DNA of 64,000 nucleotides from Nocardia sp. NBC_00508 (GTDB lineage: Bacteria > Actinomycetota > Actinomycetes > Mycobacteriales > Mycobacteriaceae), in NCBI RefSeq assembly GCF_036346875.1, contig NZ_CP107852.1, positions 1,054,001-1,118,000 of the forward strand, given 5' to 3'. The position numbers and the translations under genes are program-made. The first letter of the stretch is position 1; each line of letters begins with the position of its first letter. The notes below the pieces were generated by a model. It was not told the origin of the DNA. It did not search any database and was given only the letters and a program-made list of their open reading frames with translations. Shown here in pieces: positions 1 to 9,326 of the stretch.

Positions 1-688
1 GTGGTGAGCGACGACCGATCCGGCCAGTTCGTGTACAGGCCCTCGACGTCGGTGAGCACCACCAGTTTCTCGGCGCCGATGCCCGCGGCGAGGGCCGCGG
101 CGGCGGTGTCGGCGTTGATGTTGTGCACCACGCCGTCGGCGTCCGGCGCGATGGTCGACACGACCGGGATGCGGCCCGCGCCGATGAGGTCGAGCACGGC
201 GTCCGGGTTCACCGCGGTGACGTCGCCGACCAGGCCGATGTCGGTCGCCTCGCCGTCCACCTCGACGGTGCGGCGGGTCGCGGTGAACAACCCGGCGTCC
301 TCGCCGGAGGTGCCGACCGCGTACGGGCCGTGCGCGTTGATCAGGCCGACCAGCTCGCGGCCGACCTGGCCGAACAGCACCATCCGCACCACGTCCATCA
401 CCTCGGGGGTGGTCACCCGGAAGCCGCCGCGGAACTCGCCGCGCAAGCCGAGCTTCGTCAGCATCGCGCTGATCTGCGGGCCGCCGCCGTGCACCACCAC
501 CGGGTGCACACCGACCGTGCGCAGGAAGGCCATGTCGGCGGCGAAGGCTTGCTTGAGGTTCTCGTCGATCATGGCGTTGCCGCCGTACTTCACGACGACG
601 ACCTTGTCCCGGAACTTCTGCAACCACGGCAGCGCATCGGCCAGAACGTGCGCTTTGTCCAGCGCGGAGAGCGTGTGCAACACCTGAC

Positions 689-692
<4 letters not shown>
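1..692 (-). CDS. argB: acetylglutamate kinase ArgB (3' end cut by window)
   Basis: Phosphorylates N-acetylglutamate in the second step of cytoplasmic arginine synthesis. About 230 residues are visible and the C-terminus lies beyond position 1. The N-terminal half reads as an amino-acid kinase fold: [11 protein letters not shown] (phosphate-binding loop), [11 protein letters not shown], and the substrate-binding stretch [11 protein letters not shown]. The start ATG (690-692) overlaps the argJ stop as ATGA, so translation is probably coupled to argJ. It is the last visible gene of the argC-argJ-argB operon. Identification is very secure; only the missing end is unknown. Confidence 0.96.
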
Positions 693-2988
<2,296 letters not shown>

Positions 2989-3122
2989 TCATTCACAGCC
3001 TGGGTCGCCCGGCTCGGTCACGGGCAGGGTGATACCCGGCCTCGAATCACGCAAACCGCACAAGTAACCGTACGCGGCACCAGTGAACGGGGCACCCCAT
3101 TGCAGTGGCCCTCGCCGACAGC

Positions 3123-3854
3123 TCAGCGCAGCGCCATCGGGTCTATGCCGAGCACTTCCGCCAGCCCGGCTTCGCCCCGCACGGTGACACGCACGGCGCG
3201 TCCGGTGCCGACTCGCTTGATCCACGCCAATTCCCCCAGTCGGCGGCACAAATGCGCGCCCGCCGAGCCGCCCAGGTGGACCCGCCGCTCGGTCCAGTCG
3301 AGGCAGGGCCGGGCGATCGGGCGCCGCGTGGCGTGCAGTGCGGCGGGCTCGACGCCCATCGGGCCGGTCAGCCAGTCCAGGCCCGACGCCGTGAGCGCGA
3401 AACCCCCGTCACTGTCGAGCAGGCCTCGCGCGGTCATGGCGTCGGTGACGACCACACCGAGGCGGCCCGCGAGATGGTCGTAGCAGGTGCGGCCGCGGGC
3501 CAGCGCGGCGGCGACAGTGGCGGTGCGCAGACCGGTCGCCGCGGAGTCGGACGGGTTCAGGTGGGCGACCATGGCCTCGAGCAGCTCCGCGACCGGCGCG
3601 CCCGCCAGCTGGACGTAGCGGTGGCGGCCCTGGCGACGCTCGATCAGCAGTCCGCCGTCGAGCAGGCGGTTGAGATGCTCGGTGGTGGTGGACGGCGCGA
3701 CTCCGGTGTGGCGTGCGAGTTCACCCGCGGTCCACGCTCGCCCGTCCAGCAGCGCGAGGCAGATGTCGGCGCGGGTGCGGTCGGCGAGCAGGGCGGCCAA
3801 GCCCGCCAGTTCGGCTCCTCTGGTCGGCACCACACCATGATCGCGCGCTGTCAT
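3123..3854 (-). CDS. ArsR-type winged-helix transcriptional regulator
   Basis: 243 residues. The N-terminal ~90 residues are a winged helix of ArsR type: LADRTRADICLALLDGRAWT, then the recognition region GELARHTGVAPSTTTEHLNR and a wing with RRQGRHRYVQLAG. No paired cysteines for metal sensing are visible there. The C-terminal ~130 residues are an extra domain common in the larger actinobacterial members, whose ligand is unknown. It is divergent from the PEP-mutase-like gene at 3895, with only 40 bp between starts and a palindrome in the gap, so it probably regulates that gene and itself. Confidence 0.85.
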   Translation of the reverse strand: MTARDHGVVPTRGAELAGLAALLADRTRADICLALLDGRAWTAGELARHTGVAPSTTTEHLNRLLDGGLLIERRQGRHRYVQLAGAPVAELLEAMVAHLNPSDSAATGLRTATVAAALARGRTCYDHLAGRLGVVVTDAMTARGLLDSDGGFALTASGLDWLTGPMGVEPAALHATRRPIARPCLDWTERRVHLGGSAGAHLCRRLGELAWIKRVGTGRAVRVTVRGEAGLAEVLGIDPMALR

Positions 3855-3871
3855 TTCGGCGGGTGCCGAAA
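3854..3871. promoter_or_regulatory. perfect inverted repeat between divergent genes
   Basis: TTTCGGC-GGGT-GCCGAAA is a 7-bp perfect dyad with a 4-bp spacer. It overlaps the start codon of the ArsR-like gene and lies just upstream of the -10 TACGGT (3883-3888) of the divergent gene. It is a good candidate operator for the regulator encoded at 3123-3854. Confidence 0.5.
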
Positions 3872-3894
3872 CGTCCCGTGGCTACGGTCACCAC

Positions 3895-4719
3895 ATGACT
3901 TCGTCTTCTGCGCTGCCGGGCGGGCCCGCCACGCCCCCCATGACCAAGTCCGAGATCTTTCGCCATCTGCACCACCGTGACCAGCCCCTGGTGCTGCCGA
4001 ACGCCTGGGACTTCGCCTCGGCGGCGCTGCTGGCGACCGAGGGCTTTCCGGCGATCGGCACCACCAGCCTCGGCGTGGCCGCCGCGGCGGGACTGGCCGA
4101 CGGCGCGGGCGTCACCAAGGCGGAAACGCTCGCCTCGGCCCAGCGCCTGTCGCGGCTGCCGGTGCCGGTGACCGTCGACATCGAGGGCGGATTCGACGAA
4201 AGACCCAGCGCGGTGGCCGATTTCGCCGAGCAGCTCGCGGCGTGTGGTATCGCGGGCGTGAACCTCGAGGACGGCCGCGCGGAATCCGCCCTGGCCGCAC
4301 CCGGTCGTCAGGCCGAACTGATCGCCGCGATCAAGGGCCGCACGCCGGAGTTGTTCGTCAACGCTCGCATCGACACCTACTGGCTCGGCCTCGAGCACGG
4401 CTCCACGCACGACCGCGTACGACGGTACGCCGCGGCGGGCGCCGACGGCGTCTTCGTTCCAGGCGTGAGCGACCCGGCCCGGATCGAGCGGATCGTCGCG
4501 GCGACCGACCTGCCGGTCAACGTCCTGTATTCGGCCACCGGCCCGGCCCTCGCGACGCTGGCCGAACTCGGTGTCCGCCGGGTCAGCACCGGCTCGCTGC
4601 TCTACCGTGCGGCGTTGTCGGCCGCCGTGGACACCGCGCGCGCCGTCCTGCACGACGCGCCCGTGCCGTCGGACACACTCACGTACAACGACGTCCAGCA
4701 TCTACTGCCCGCTTACTGA
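3895..4719 (+). CDS. isocitrate lyase / PEP mutase superfamily protein
   Basis: 274 residues with the PEP mutase/isocitrate lyase barrel signature: LVLPNAWDFASAALLATEGF near residue 30, GTTSLGVAAAAG, the metal-binding VTVDIEGG near 90, GVNLEDG near 120 and FVNARIDTYW. The KKCGH catalytic loop of isocitrate lyase is absent, so it belongs to the PEP-phosphonomutase-like or 2-methylisocitrate-lyase-like branch that probably cleaves or rearranges C-C or C-P bonds of an oxo-acid. The substrate is unknown. TACGGT lies 6 nt before the ATG, so the message may be leaderless. It is divergent from the ArsR-like regulator. Confidence 0.88.
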   Translation: MTSSSALPGGPATPPMTKSEIFRHLHHRDQPLVLPNAWDFASAALLATEGFPAIGTTSLGVAAAAGLADGAGVTKAETLASAQRLSRLPVPVTVDIEGGFDERPSAVADFAEQLAACGIAGVNLEDGRAESALAAPGRQAELIAAIKGRTPELFVNARIDTYWLGLEHGSTHDRVRRYAAAGADGVFVPGVSDPARIERIVAATDLPVNVLYSATGPALATLAELGVRRVSTGSLLYRAALSAAVDTARAVLHDAPVPSDTLTYNDVQHLLPAY

Positions 4720-4929
4720 GGGTGTCACCGAATTTCCGCGGCCGCCGCCGAGGATCCGCCCTTGTCGCCATCACCGACACCACCGGCGACCCAGCCACGA
4801 CACCGGGCACCGTCGCAGGCCTCCGCGCCGCCGGATGGACAGCCGCGGCAGCCCTACTGGTTGCGGCCACGCTCGAACCGCAGCCAACCGTGACACCAGT
4901 CCACACCGATCGGCCCGAGCATGCCCGGC

Positions 4930-5421
4930 TCACTGCTTGTGGACCACGCGCTCGCCCTCGCCCGGCTTCCAGATCGTGATGTCGAGGCGGTTCTCGACGA
5001 CCTCAACAGTCGAGGCGCCGGTGAGATCGGCGACGTAGAAATGGTCGAATTCCTGGCCGCGGATGTCGAAACCGCTCTCGTCGAACAGCTGCTGCGCGAA
5101 ACGGGCGTGCACGTCCCGGTCGGGCAGATCGACGACGGTGCCGAAGAGTTTGGCGTCGCCGTCGGACACGTTCGTGTCGACGGTGGCGGTGTGCAGGCAG
5201 AAGCGCGGATCACGGGCCAGATCGCGGAACTTGGTCGTCCCCGGCATGCCCGCGATCACGAGGAACTCCTCGAAGATCCGCGGCTCGACCGGACTGATCC
5301 GCGGGGATCCGTCGGAACGGAGCGTGCCGAGCATGCAGAGGTTGCCCGCGGCACGGTGTCTGCGCCGGAAGATCTCGGCGACGTGCGGCGCTTCTTCGGT
5401 GAATCGGCTCCAAGTGGTCAT
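4930..5421 (-). CDS. pyridoxamine 5'-phosphate oxidase-fold (flavin or F420 binding) protein
   Basis: 163 residues of the split-barrel PPOX family: AGNLCMLGTLRSDGSPRISP, VEPRIFEEFLVIAG, then GTTKFRDLARDPRFCLHTA. These are typical of small actinobacterial flavin- or F420-binding reductases, with unknown substrate. I chose ATG 5419-5421 over a start 30 nt upstream because TACCGT lies 7 nt before it and the extra residues are not family-like. It is divergent from the WYL regulator at 5485 (63 bp between starts), which may control it. Confidence 0.85.
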   Translation of the reverse strand: MTTWSRFTEEAPHVAEIFRRRHRAAGNLCMLGTLRSDGSPRISPVEPRIFEEFLVIAGMPGTTKFRDLARDPRFCLHTATVDTNVSDGDAKLFGTVVDLPDRDVHARFAQQLFDESGFDIRGQEFDHFYVADLTGASTVEVVENRLDITIWKPGEGERVVHKQ

Positions 5422-5484
5422 GGCGACGACGGTACGACGAATACTTGCCATCTCCTGTCAGGTTTTCCGGCTAGTGTCGCGGGC

Positions 5485-6456
5485 ATGCGGGCGAGCCGAT
5501 TGGTGCAACTGCTGTTGCTGCTGCAGACGCGCGGGCGGCGGACGGCGCCGGAACTGGCCAGGGAGCTGGAGGTGTCGGTGCGCACCGTGTACCGCGATAT
5601 CGAGGCGCTCTCGGCGGCGGGCGTCCCGGTGTACAGCGAGCCGGGCCGGGCGGGCGGGGTACGGCTGGTCGACGGCTACCGGACCCGGCTCACCGGCCTG
5701 ACCACCGAGGAGGCCGACGCGGTACTGCTGACCGGATTGCCCGGCGCCGCCGCCGATCTCGGGCTCGGCACCGTGCTGGCCACCGCACAGCTGAAGGTGC
5801 TCGCCGCGCTGCCGCCCGAACTGCGCGGGCGCGCTACGCGCATCGCCGAGCGGGTACACGTCGACGCACCGGGCTGGTTCCACCGGCCCGACGAGACGCC
5901 GACGCTCGCGACCGTCGCCGACGCGCTCTGGCACGACCGTAGGCTGGGCGTGCGCTACGGCCGCAAGGACAAGGTGGTCGAACGCCTGCTCGACCCGCTC
6001 GGCTTGGTCCTCAAAGCGGGCACCTGGTATCTGGTCGCCCGCGAGGGTTCGTCGCTGCGCTCCTATCGGGTGGGGCGCATCCTCGCCGCCGAGCCGACCG
6101 GCGAAACCTTCATTCGCCCTGCGGAATTCGACTTGCGGGAACACTGGGCCGACGCCGCCGACGATTTCGCGCGCTCGATGCTGCGCGTCCGAGCGCGCTG
6201 CCGGATCGCCGCCACCCATCTGCGGCTGCTGCGCCTGATGAACGATCCGGCAGCGGTCGCGGAGGCGCTGGCCTCCGCGGGACCGCCCGATGCCGAAGGG
6301 TGCGTGGAAGTAGTCGTGCCCTCGGAGTCCTACGAGGTGCTCGCCCACGGCCTTCTTCCCCTCGGCGAGTTCGTCGAAGTGCTGGAACCGCCGCAACTGC
6401 GGGCGCAGCTCGCGGCGACAGCCGCCGCCATGCACGCGCGTTATTCCGGCGGGTAG
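5485..6456 (+). CDS. YafY-type HTH/WYL-domain transcriptional regulator
   Basis: 323 residues. The N-terminal HTH reads LVQLLLLLQTRGRRTAPELA then VSVRTVYRDIEALSAAG (residues 5-45). A WYL ligand-sensing domain follows, with WHDRRLGVRYGRKD and GTWYLVAREGSSLRSYRVGR near 150-200, then a C-terminal WCX-like region. WYL domains bind nucleic acids or nucleotides in characterised members; this ligand is unknown. The open frame extends far upstream, but ATG 5485 is supported by TAGTGT 7 nt before it (leaderless pattern). It is divergent from the PPOX-fold gene. Confidence 0.9.
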   Translation: MRASRLVQLLLLLQTRGRRTAPELARELEVSVRTVYRDIEALSAAGVPVYSEPGRAGGVRLVDGYRTRLTGLTTEEADAVLLTGLPGAAADLGLGTVLATAQLKVLAALPPELRGRATRIAERVHVDAPGWFHRPDETPTLATVADALWHDRRLGVRYGRKDKVVERLLDPLGLVLKAGTWYLVAREGSSLRSYRVGRILAAEPTGETFIRPAEFDLREHWADAADDFARSMLRVRARCRIAATHLRLLRLMNDPAAVAEALASAGPPDAEGCVEVVVPSESYEVLAHGLLPLGEFVEVLEPPQLRAQLAATAAAMHARYSGG

Positions 6457-6505
6457 ACCACCAGGGACCGCCTCGTCCATCGATGGCGACGGCGGATCCG
6501 AGCGA

Positions 6506-6613
6506 TCAGCGCAGCGACCGGAAGAACTCCCGTACGTCCGCGGTCAGCAGATCCGGCGCCTCCATCGCGAATGCACGGTAGAAACCGCTTAGGACGGGAT
6601 CGTTCCTAATTTT
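6506..6613 (-). pseudogene. possible 3' remnant of a hydrolase gene
   Basis: Between two WYL regulators the minus strand encodes about 30 residues ending in FYRAFAMEAPDLLTADVREF and a stop. It reads like the extreme C-terminus of an alpha/beta-fold hydrolase, with no body upstream because the WYL gene at 6630 begins there. It is probably a leftover from a deletion. The family assignment is by eye and weak. Confidence 0.25.
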
Positions 6614-6629
6614 CCGGCATTCTGGAACC

Positions 6630-7619
6630 ATGCTGGAAACCTCGGCCCGCCTGCTCAAACTGCTGGCCCTGCTGCAGACCCACCGCGACTGGACCGGCGC
6701 CGACCTGGCCGCGCGGCTCGGCGTCACCGGGCGAACCGTGCGCCGCGACATCGACCGGCTGCGCGAACTCGGCTACCCGGTCCACGCGACCCGAGGCGCC
6801 GCGGGCTACCGGCTGGGCGCGGGCGCCGCGCTGCCGCCCTTGCTCCTCGACGACGACGAGGCGGTCGCGGTGGCGGTCGGACTGCGCAGCGCTACCGGCA
6901 CCGTGACCGGTCTCGAGGAGGCGTCGCTGCGCGCCTCGACCAAGCTGGAGCAGGTGCTGCCGCCCCGGTTGCGGCATCGCGTCCGCACGCTGCGCGGCGC
7001 CACCCTGCGCGTCGCCCCGCCAGCGGCGCAGGTCCATCCGGACACGCTCATGGCCATCGCCGAGACCTGCCAGCGGCACGAACGCCTGCGCTTCGACTAC
7101 CGCGCACACAGCGGCGAGCCCAGCCTGCGCACCGTCGAGCCGCACACGCTCGTGCATTTCAGCAGGCACTGGTACCTGGTCGCCTGGGACGTCGACCGCG
7201 CCGACTGGCGCACTTTCCGGGTCGACCGGATCACCCCGCGCATCCCGACCGGCCCTCGTTTCGCGCCGCGTGAACCACCGGAAGGCGATGTCGCGGCCTA
7301 TCTTTCGATGCGTTTGTCGGCCCGTGCGTGGCCGCATCAGGCGACGGTGCTGCTGCACCGATCCGCCGAGGACGCCGCCGATCGGGTGTGGCCGGGCATG
7401 GGCGTCCTGGAAGCCGTCGACGACCACAGCTGCCACCTGCACGTCGGCGCCGAGTCGCCGGAGCAGCTGGTATGGATGATCACTTCGGTCGACCTGGACT
7501 TCACGCTGCTCGCCGGGCCGCAGGAACTCGTCACCGCCCTCCGCGCTCAGGCCGCCCGCTGCGATCGCGCTCTGCGTGACTTCGCCGGATCGGATCGGCA
7601 CGGATCACTACCGATGTAG
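6630..7619 (+). CDS. YafY-type HTH/WYL-domain transcriptional regulator (second copy)
   Basis: 329 residues. HTH: LLKLLALLQTHRDWTGADLA, then VTGRTVRRDIDRLRELGYPV (residues 7-50). WYL core: CQRHERLRFDYRAHSGEPS and HFSRHWYLVAWDVDRADWRT, FRVDRI near 160-205. The architecture matches the gene at 5485 but the two proteins are clearly diverged, so this is not a recent duplication. A TAATTT hexamer lies at 6607-6612, 17 nt before the ATG. It is followed after 9 bp by a TetR gene. The ligand and targets are unknown. Confidence 0.9.
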   Translation: MLETSARLLKLLALLQTHRDWTGADLAARLGVTGRTVRRDIDRLRELGYPVHATRGAAGYRLGAGAALPPLLLDDDEAVAVAVGLRSATGTVTGLEEASLRASTKLEQVLPPRLRHRVRTLRGATLRVAPPAAQVHPDTLMAIAETCQRHERLRFDYRAHSGEPSLRTVEPHTLVHFSRHWYLVAWDVDRADWRTFRVDRITPRIPTGPRFAPREPPEGDVAAYLSMRLSARAWPHQATVLLHRSAEDAADRVWPGMGVLEAVDDHSCHLHVGAESPEQLVWMITSVDLDFTLLAGPQELVTALRAQAARCDRALRDFAGSDRHGSLPM

Positions 7620-7620
7620 T
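7607..7620. promoter_or_regulatory. inverted repeat over the -10 of the TetR gene at 7629
   Basis: ACTAC-CGAT-GTAGT is a 5-bp perfect dyad that runs into the -10 hexamer TAGTAT (7617-7622), which is 6 nt from the GTG start. A regulator bound here would block its own transcription. Confidence 0.45.
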
Positions 7621-7628
7621 ATGACGGT

Positions 7629-8189
7629 GTGTCCAGCAAGCGTGAACTCGTCTTGGACGCGGCGATCGACCTCTTGGGATCCCGCGGCACCCGCGCGCTC
7701 ACGCACCGCGCGGTCGATGAGGTCGCGGGCATGCCCGCCGGGTCGGCCTCCAACTACTTCCGCACCCGCGAGTCGCTCTTGACCGGCATCGCCGAGCGGC
7801 TGGAAGCCCGCGACTACGCGGACTGGGAGGCGCTCAACCGGCAACCCACGCCCCGCACCATCGATGAACTCATCGACGGCATTGCCGCTTTCGTCGTGCA
7901 CGCGGTGCACACCGACCGCGTGCGGACGCTGGCCAGGTATGCCCTGTTCTTGGAGGCGCAAACGATGCCAGCGGTCCGCGAGACCGTGCGACGCGGGCAC
8001 CGGCGACTGACCGACTGGGCCGCCACCCTGCTGGCGGGCGTCGGCGGCGACCGGTCGGCCACGCACATCCTCGTCGGCCAGTTCGACGGAATCATCCTGC
8101 ACCAGCTGGTGAACCCGGCGCCGGACTTCGATCCACGCCCGGAGCTGGAGCGGTTGGTGCGCGCGCTGATCGGCGGCGCGGCCGGCTGA
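7629..8189 (+). CDS. TetR/AcrR family transcriptional regulator
   Basis: 186 residues. N-terminal TetR HTH: RELVLDAAIDLLGSRGTRAL, THRAVDEVAGMPAGSASNYF, RTRESLLTGIAERLEARDY (residues 5-60), then an all-helical ligand-binding domain with no recognisable ligand. The GTG start is placed by TAGTAT 6 nt upstream. Its own palindrome at 7607-7620 suggests autorepression. It follows the WYL gene by 9 bp but has its own promoter. No obvious target enzyme gene lies beside it. Confidence 0.88.
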   Translation: MSSKRELVLDAAIDLLGSRGTRALTHRAVDEVAGMPAGSASNYFRTRESLLTGIAERLEARDYADWEALNRQPTPRTIDELIDGIAAFVVHAVHTDRVRTLARYALFLEAQTMPAVRETVRRGHRRLTDWAATLLAGVGGDRSATHILVGQFDGIILHQLVNPAPDFDPRPELERLVRALIGGAAG

Positions 8190-8216
8190 CGGCGGCGAGC
8201 CGGAGTGCCCGATCAG

Positions 8217-8711
8217 CTAGTCGTCGGTCAACAATCCCAGCTCTCGTTCGGCGTGCAGGAGGGCCAGCGCGTCGATCCCGCGGTGCAGAATCTCGTCCAC
8301 CCCAACGTCATCGGACCGACCGTGCAGGTGGATCAACGCGTCCAGGGCAGCATGACTGCCGGCGACACGCAATGCCTCGTCGCGGCGGACCGGCCCGTCG
8401 CCGCAGTCCTGGTGAATCACGAAGGCGTACAAGACGCGCCGGACGTCCTGCTGGATCTCGGTTGCCTTCAGGTACACGTTGATTTCGGCGGCGGTGTCGG
8501 CGTTGGATCCGTCGGATTCGATGACGGTTGCGGTGTGGGTGTAGTCCCCGTCGGACCGAGTCCAGCGGGCGCCGGCGAGATGCACCGTCTCGAAACCTAC
8601 GTCGGAGAGCCGCTCGGCAATCTGGAACGGATCGTCGGATAGTAGGTACGCGGGTGCGCGCTCAGCGAGTCCGGACCGTTGCGGGTATGCCTCCCAGGCG
8701 ACCTTGGTCAC
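8217..8711 (-). CDS. hypothetical protein, 164 aa
   Basis: I do not recognise the family. It is a soluble, acidic protein without a signal peptide or membrane segment. The first half (LSDVGFETVHLAGARWTRSD, GDYTHTATVIESDGSN) looks like beta strands; the second half is helical and acidic. Coding is supported by its length in a clear gap, GC-rich third positions and TAGGTT (8718-8723) 6 nt before the GTG start. The promoter gap separates it from the divergent small membrane protein at 8862. No function is proposed. Confidence 0.7.
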   Translation of the reverse strand: MTKVAWEAYPQRSGLAERAPAYLLSDDPFQIAERLSDVGFETVHLAGARWTRSDGDYTHTATVIESDGSNADTAAEINVYLKATEIQQDVRRVLYAFVIHQDCGDGPVRRDEALRVAGSHAALDALIHLHGRSDDVGVDEILHRGIDALALLHAERELGLLTDD

Positions 8712-8842
8712 CCACCCAACCTAGCCGACACTTGCCCTGCGCACCTGGAGAATCCGTCCGCCGGAGTGCGCGTTCCGCGGCGCGGATGTGCACGAAGCGG
8801 AACAACATCGGACGCCACGATCCGGGGTGACCGCGGCTATGC

Positions 8843-8854
8843 GTATACGTATAC
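8843..8854 (+). promoter_or_regulatory. perfect 12-bp palindrome and -10 of the gene at 8862
   Basis: GTATACGTATAC is a perfect palindrome. Its right half runs into TATACT (8850-8855), a near-consensus -10 lying 6 nt before the ATG at 8862. It could be an operator as well as the promoter core of a leaderless gene. Confidence 0.5.
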
Positions 8855-8861
8855 TGCGAGC

Positions 8862-9155
8862 ATGGTGGATCCTCTCAGCCTCGCAGTGGGTGCCGGCCTG
8901 GTCGGCGTCGGCTGGGTATGTGGTCGACTCGGGCATCGGCGGCGAGCCCGGTCGGGTGCGAAACTCCCCGCCCGCTGCGGTTGCGGTCACGACCTGGCGC
9001 TGCACGATCGTGCCACAGGTACGTGCCACGCCGAAACCTCCCGCAAGGGCACGCACGGCCTGCGGGAGTGGGTCGGCTGCCACTGCCGCCGCTACACCGG
9101 CCCGACCCCGCTGGAGGACGTCTTCACATCGCCGATACTCCCGCCGGAGTCCTGA
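8862..9155 (+). CDS. small membrane protein with Cys/His-rich domain
   Basis: 97 residues. A short hydrophobic N-terminal segment (LSLAVGAGLVGVGWVCGRLG) could anchor it in the membrane. It is followed by a basic stretch and a Cys/His-rich region: RCGCGHDLALHD, then TCHAE, then GCHCRRYTGP. Two CxC pairs, an isolated Cys and several His suggest a small zinc-binding module, probably cytoplasmic given the positive residues after the helix. The ATG is chosen from TATACT 6 nt upstream; the longer open frame before it overlaps the divergent promoter. Function unknown. Confidence 0.7.
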   Translation: MVDPLSLAVGAGLVGVGWVCGRLGHRRRARSGAKLPARCGCGHDLALHDRATGTCHAETSRKGTHGLREWVGCHCRRYTGPTPLEDVFTSPILPPES

Positions 9156-9326
9156 ACGAACAGCAGACGATTCACGCGCGGCCGCCGCCAGTCGCGGCCG
9201 AAGTCCCGAACGCCTGCGACCTGCCTACGCAACGCATCCCTGGCACGGGACCCTGGGTCACCTGCGCCGAGGGGCGGACGGACGAACACTGGGCGCACTT
9301 CGGTCCTGCGCATCGGAACCGGGCGG

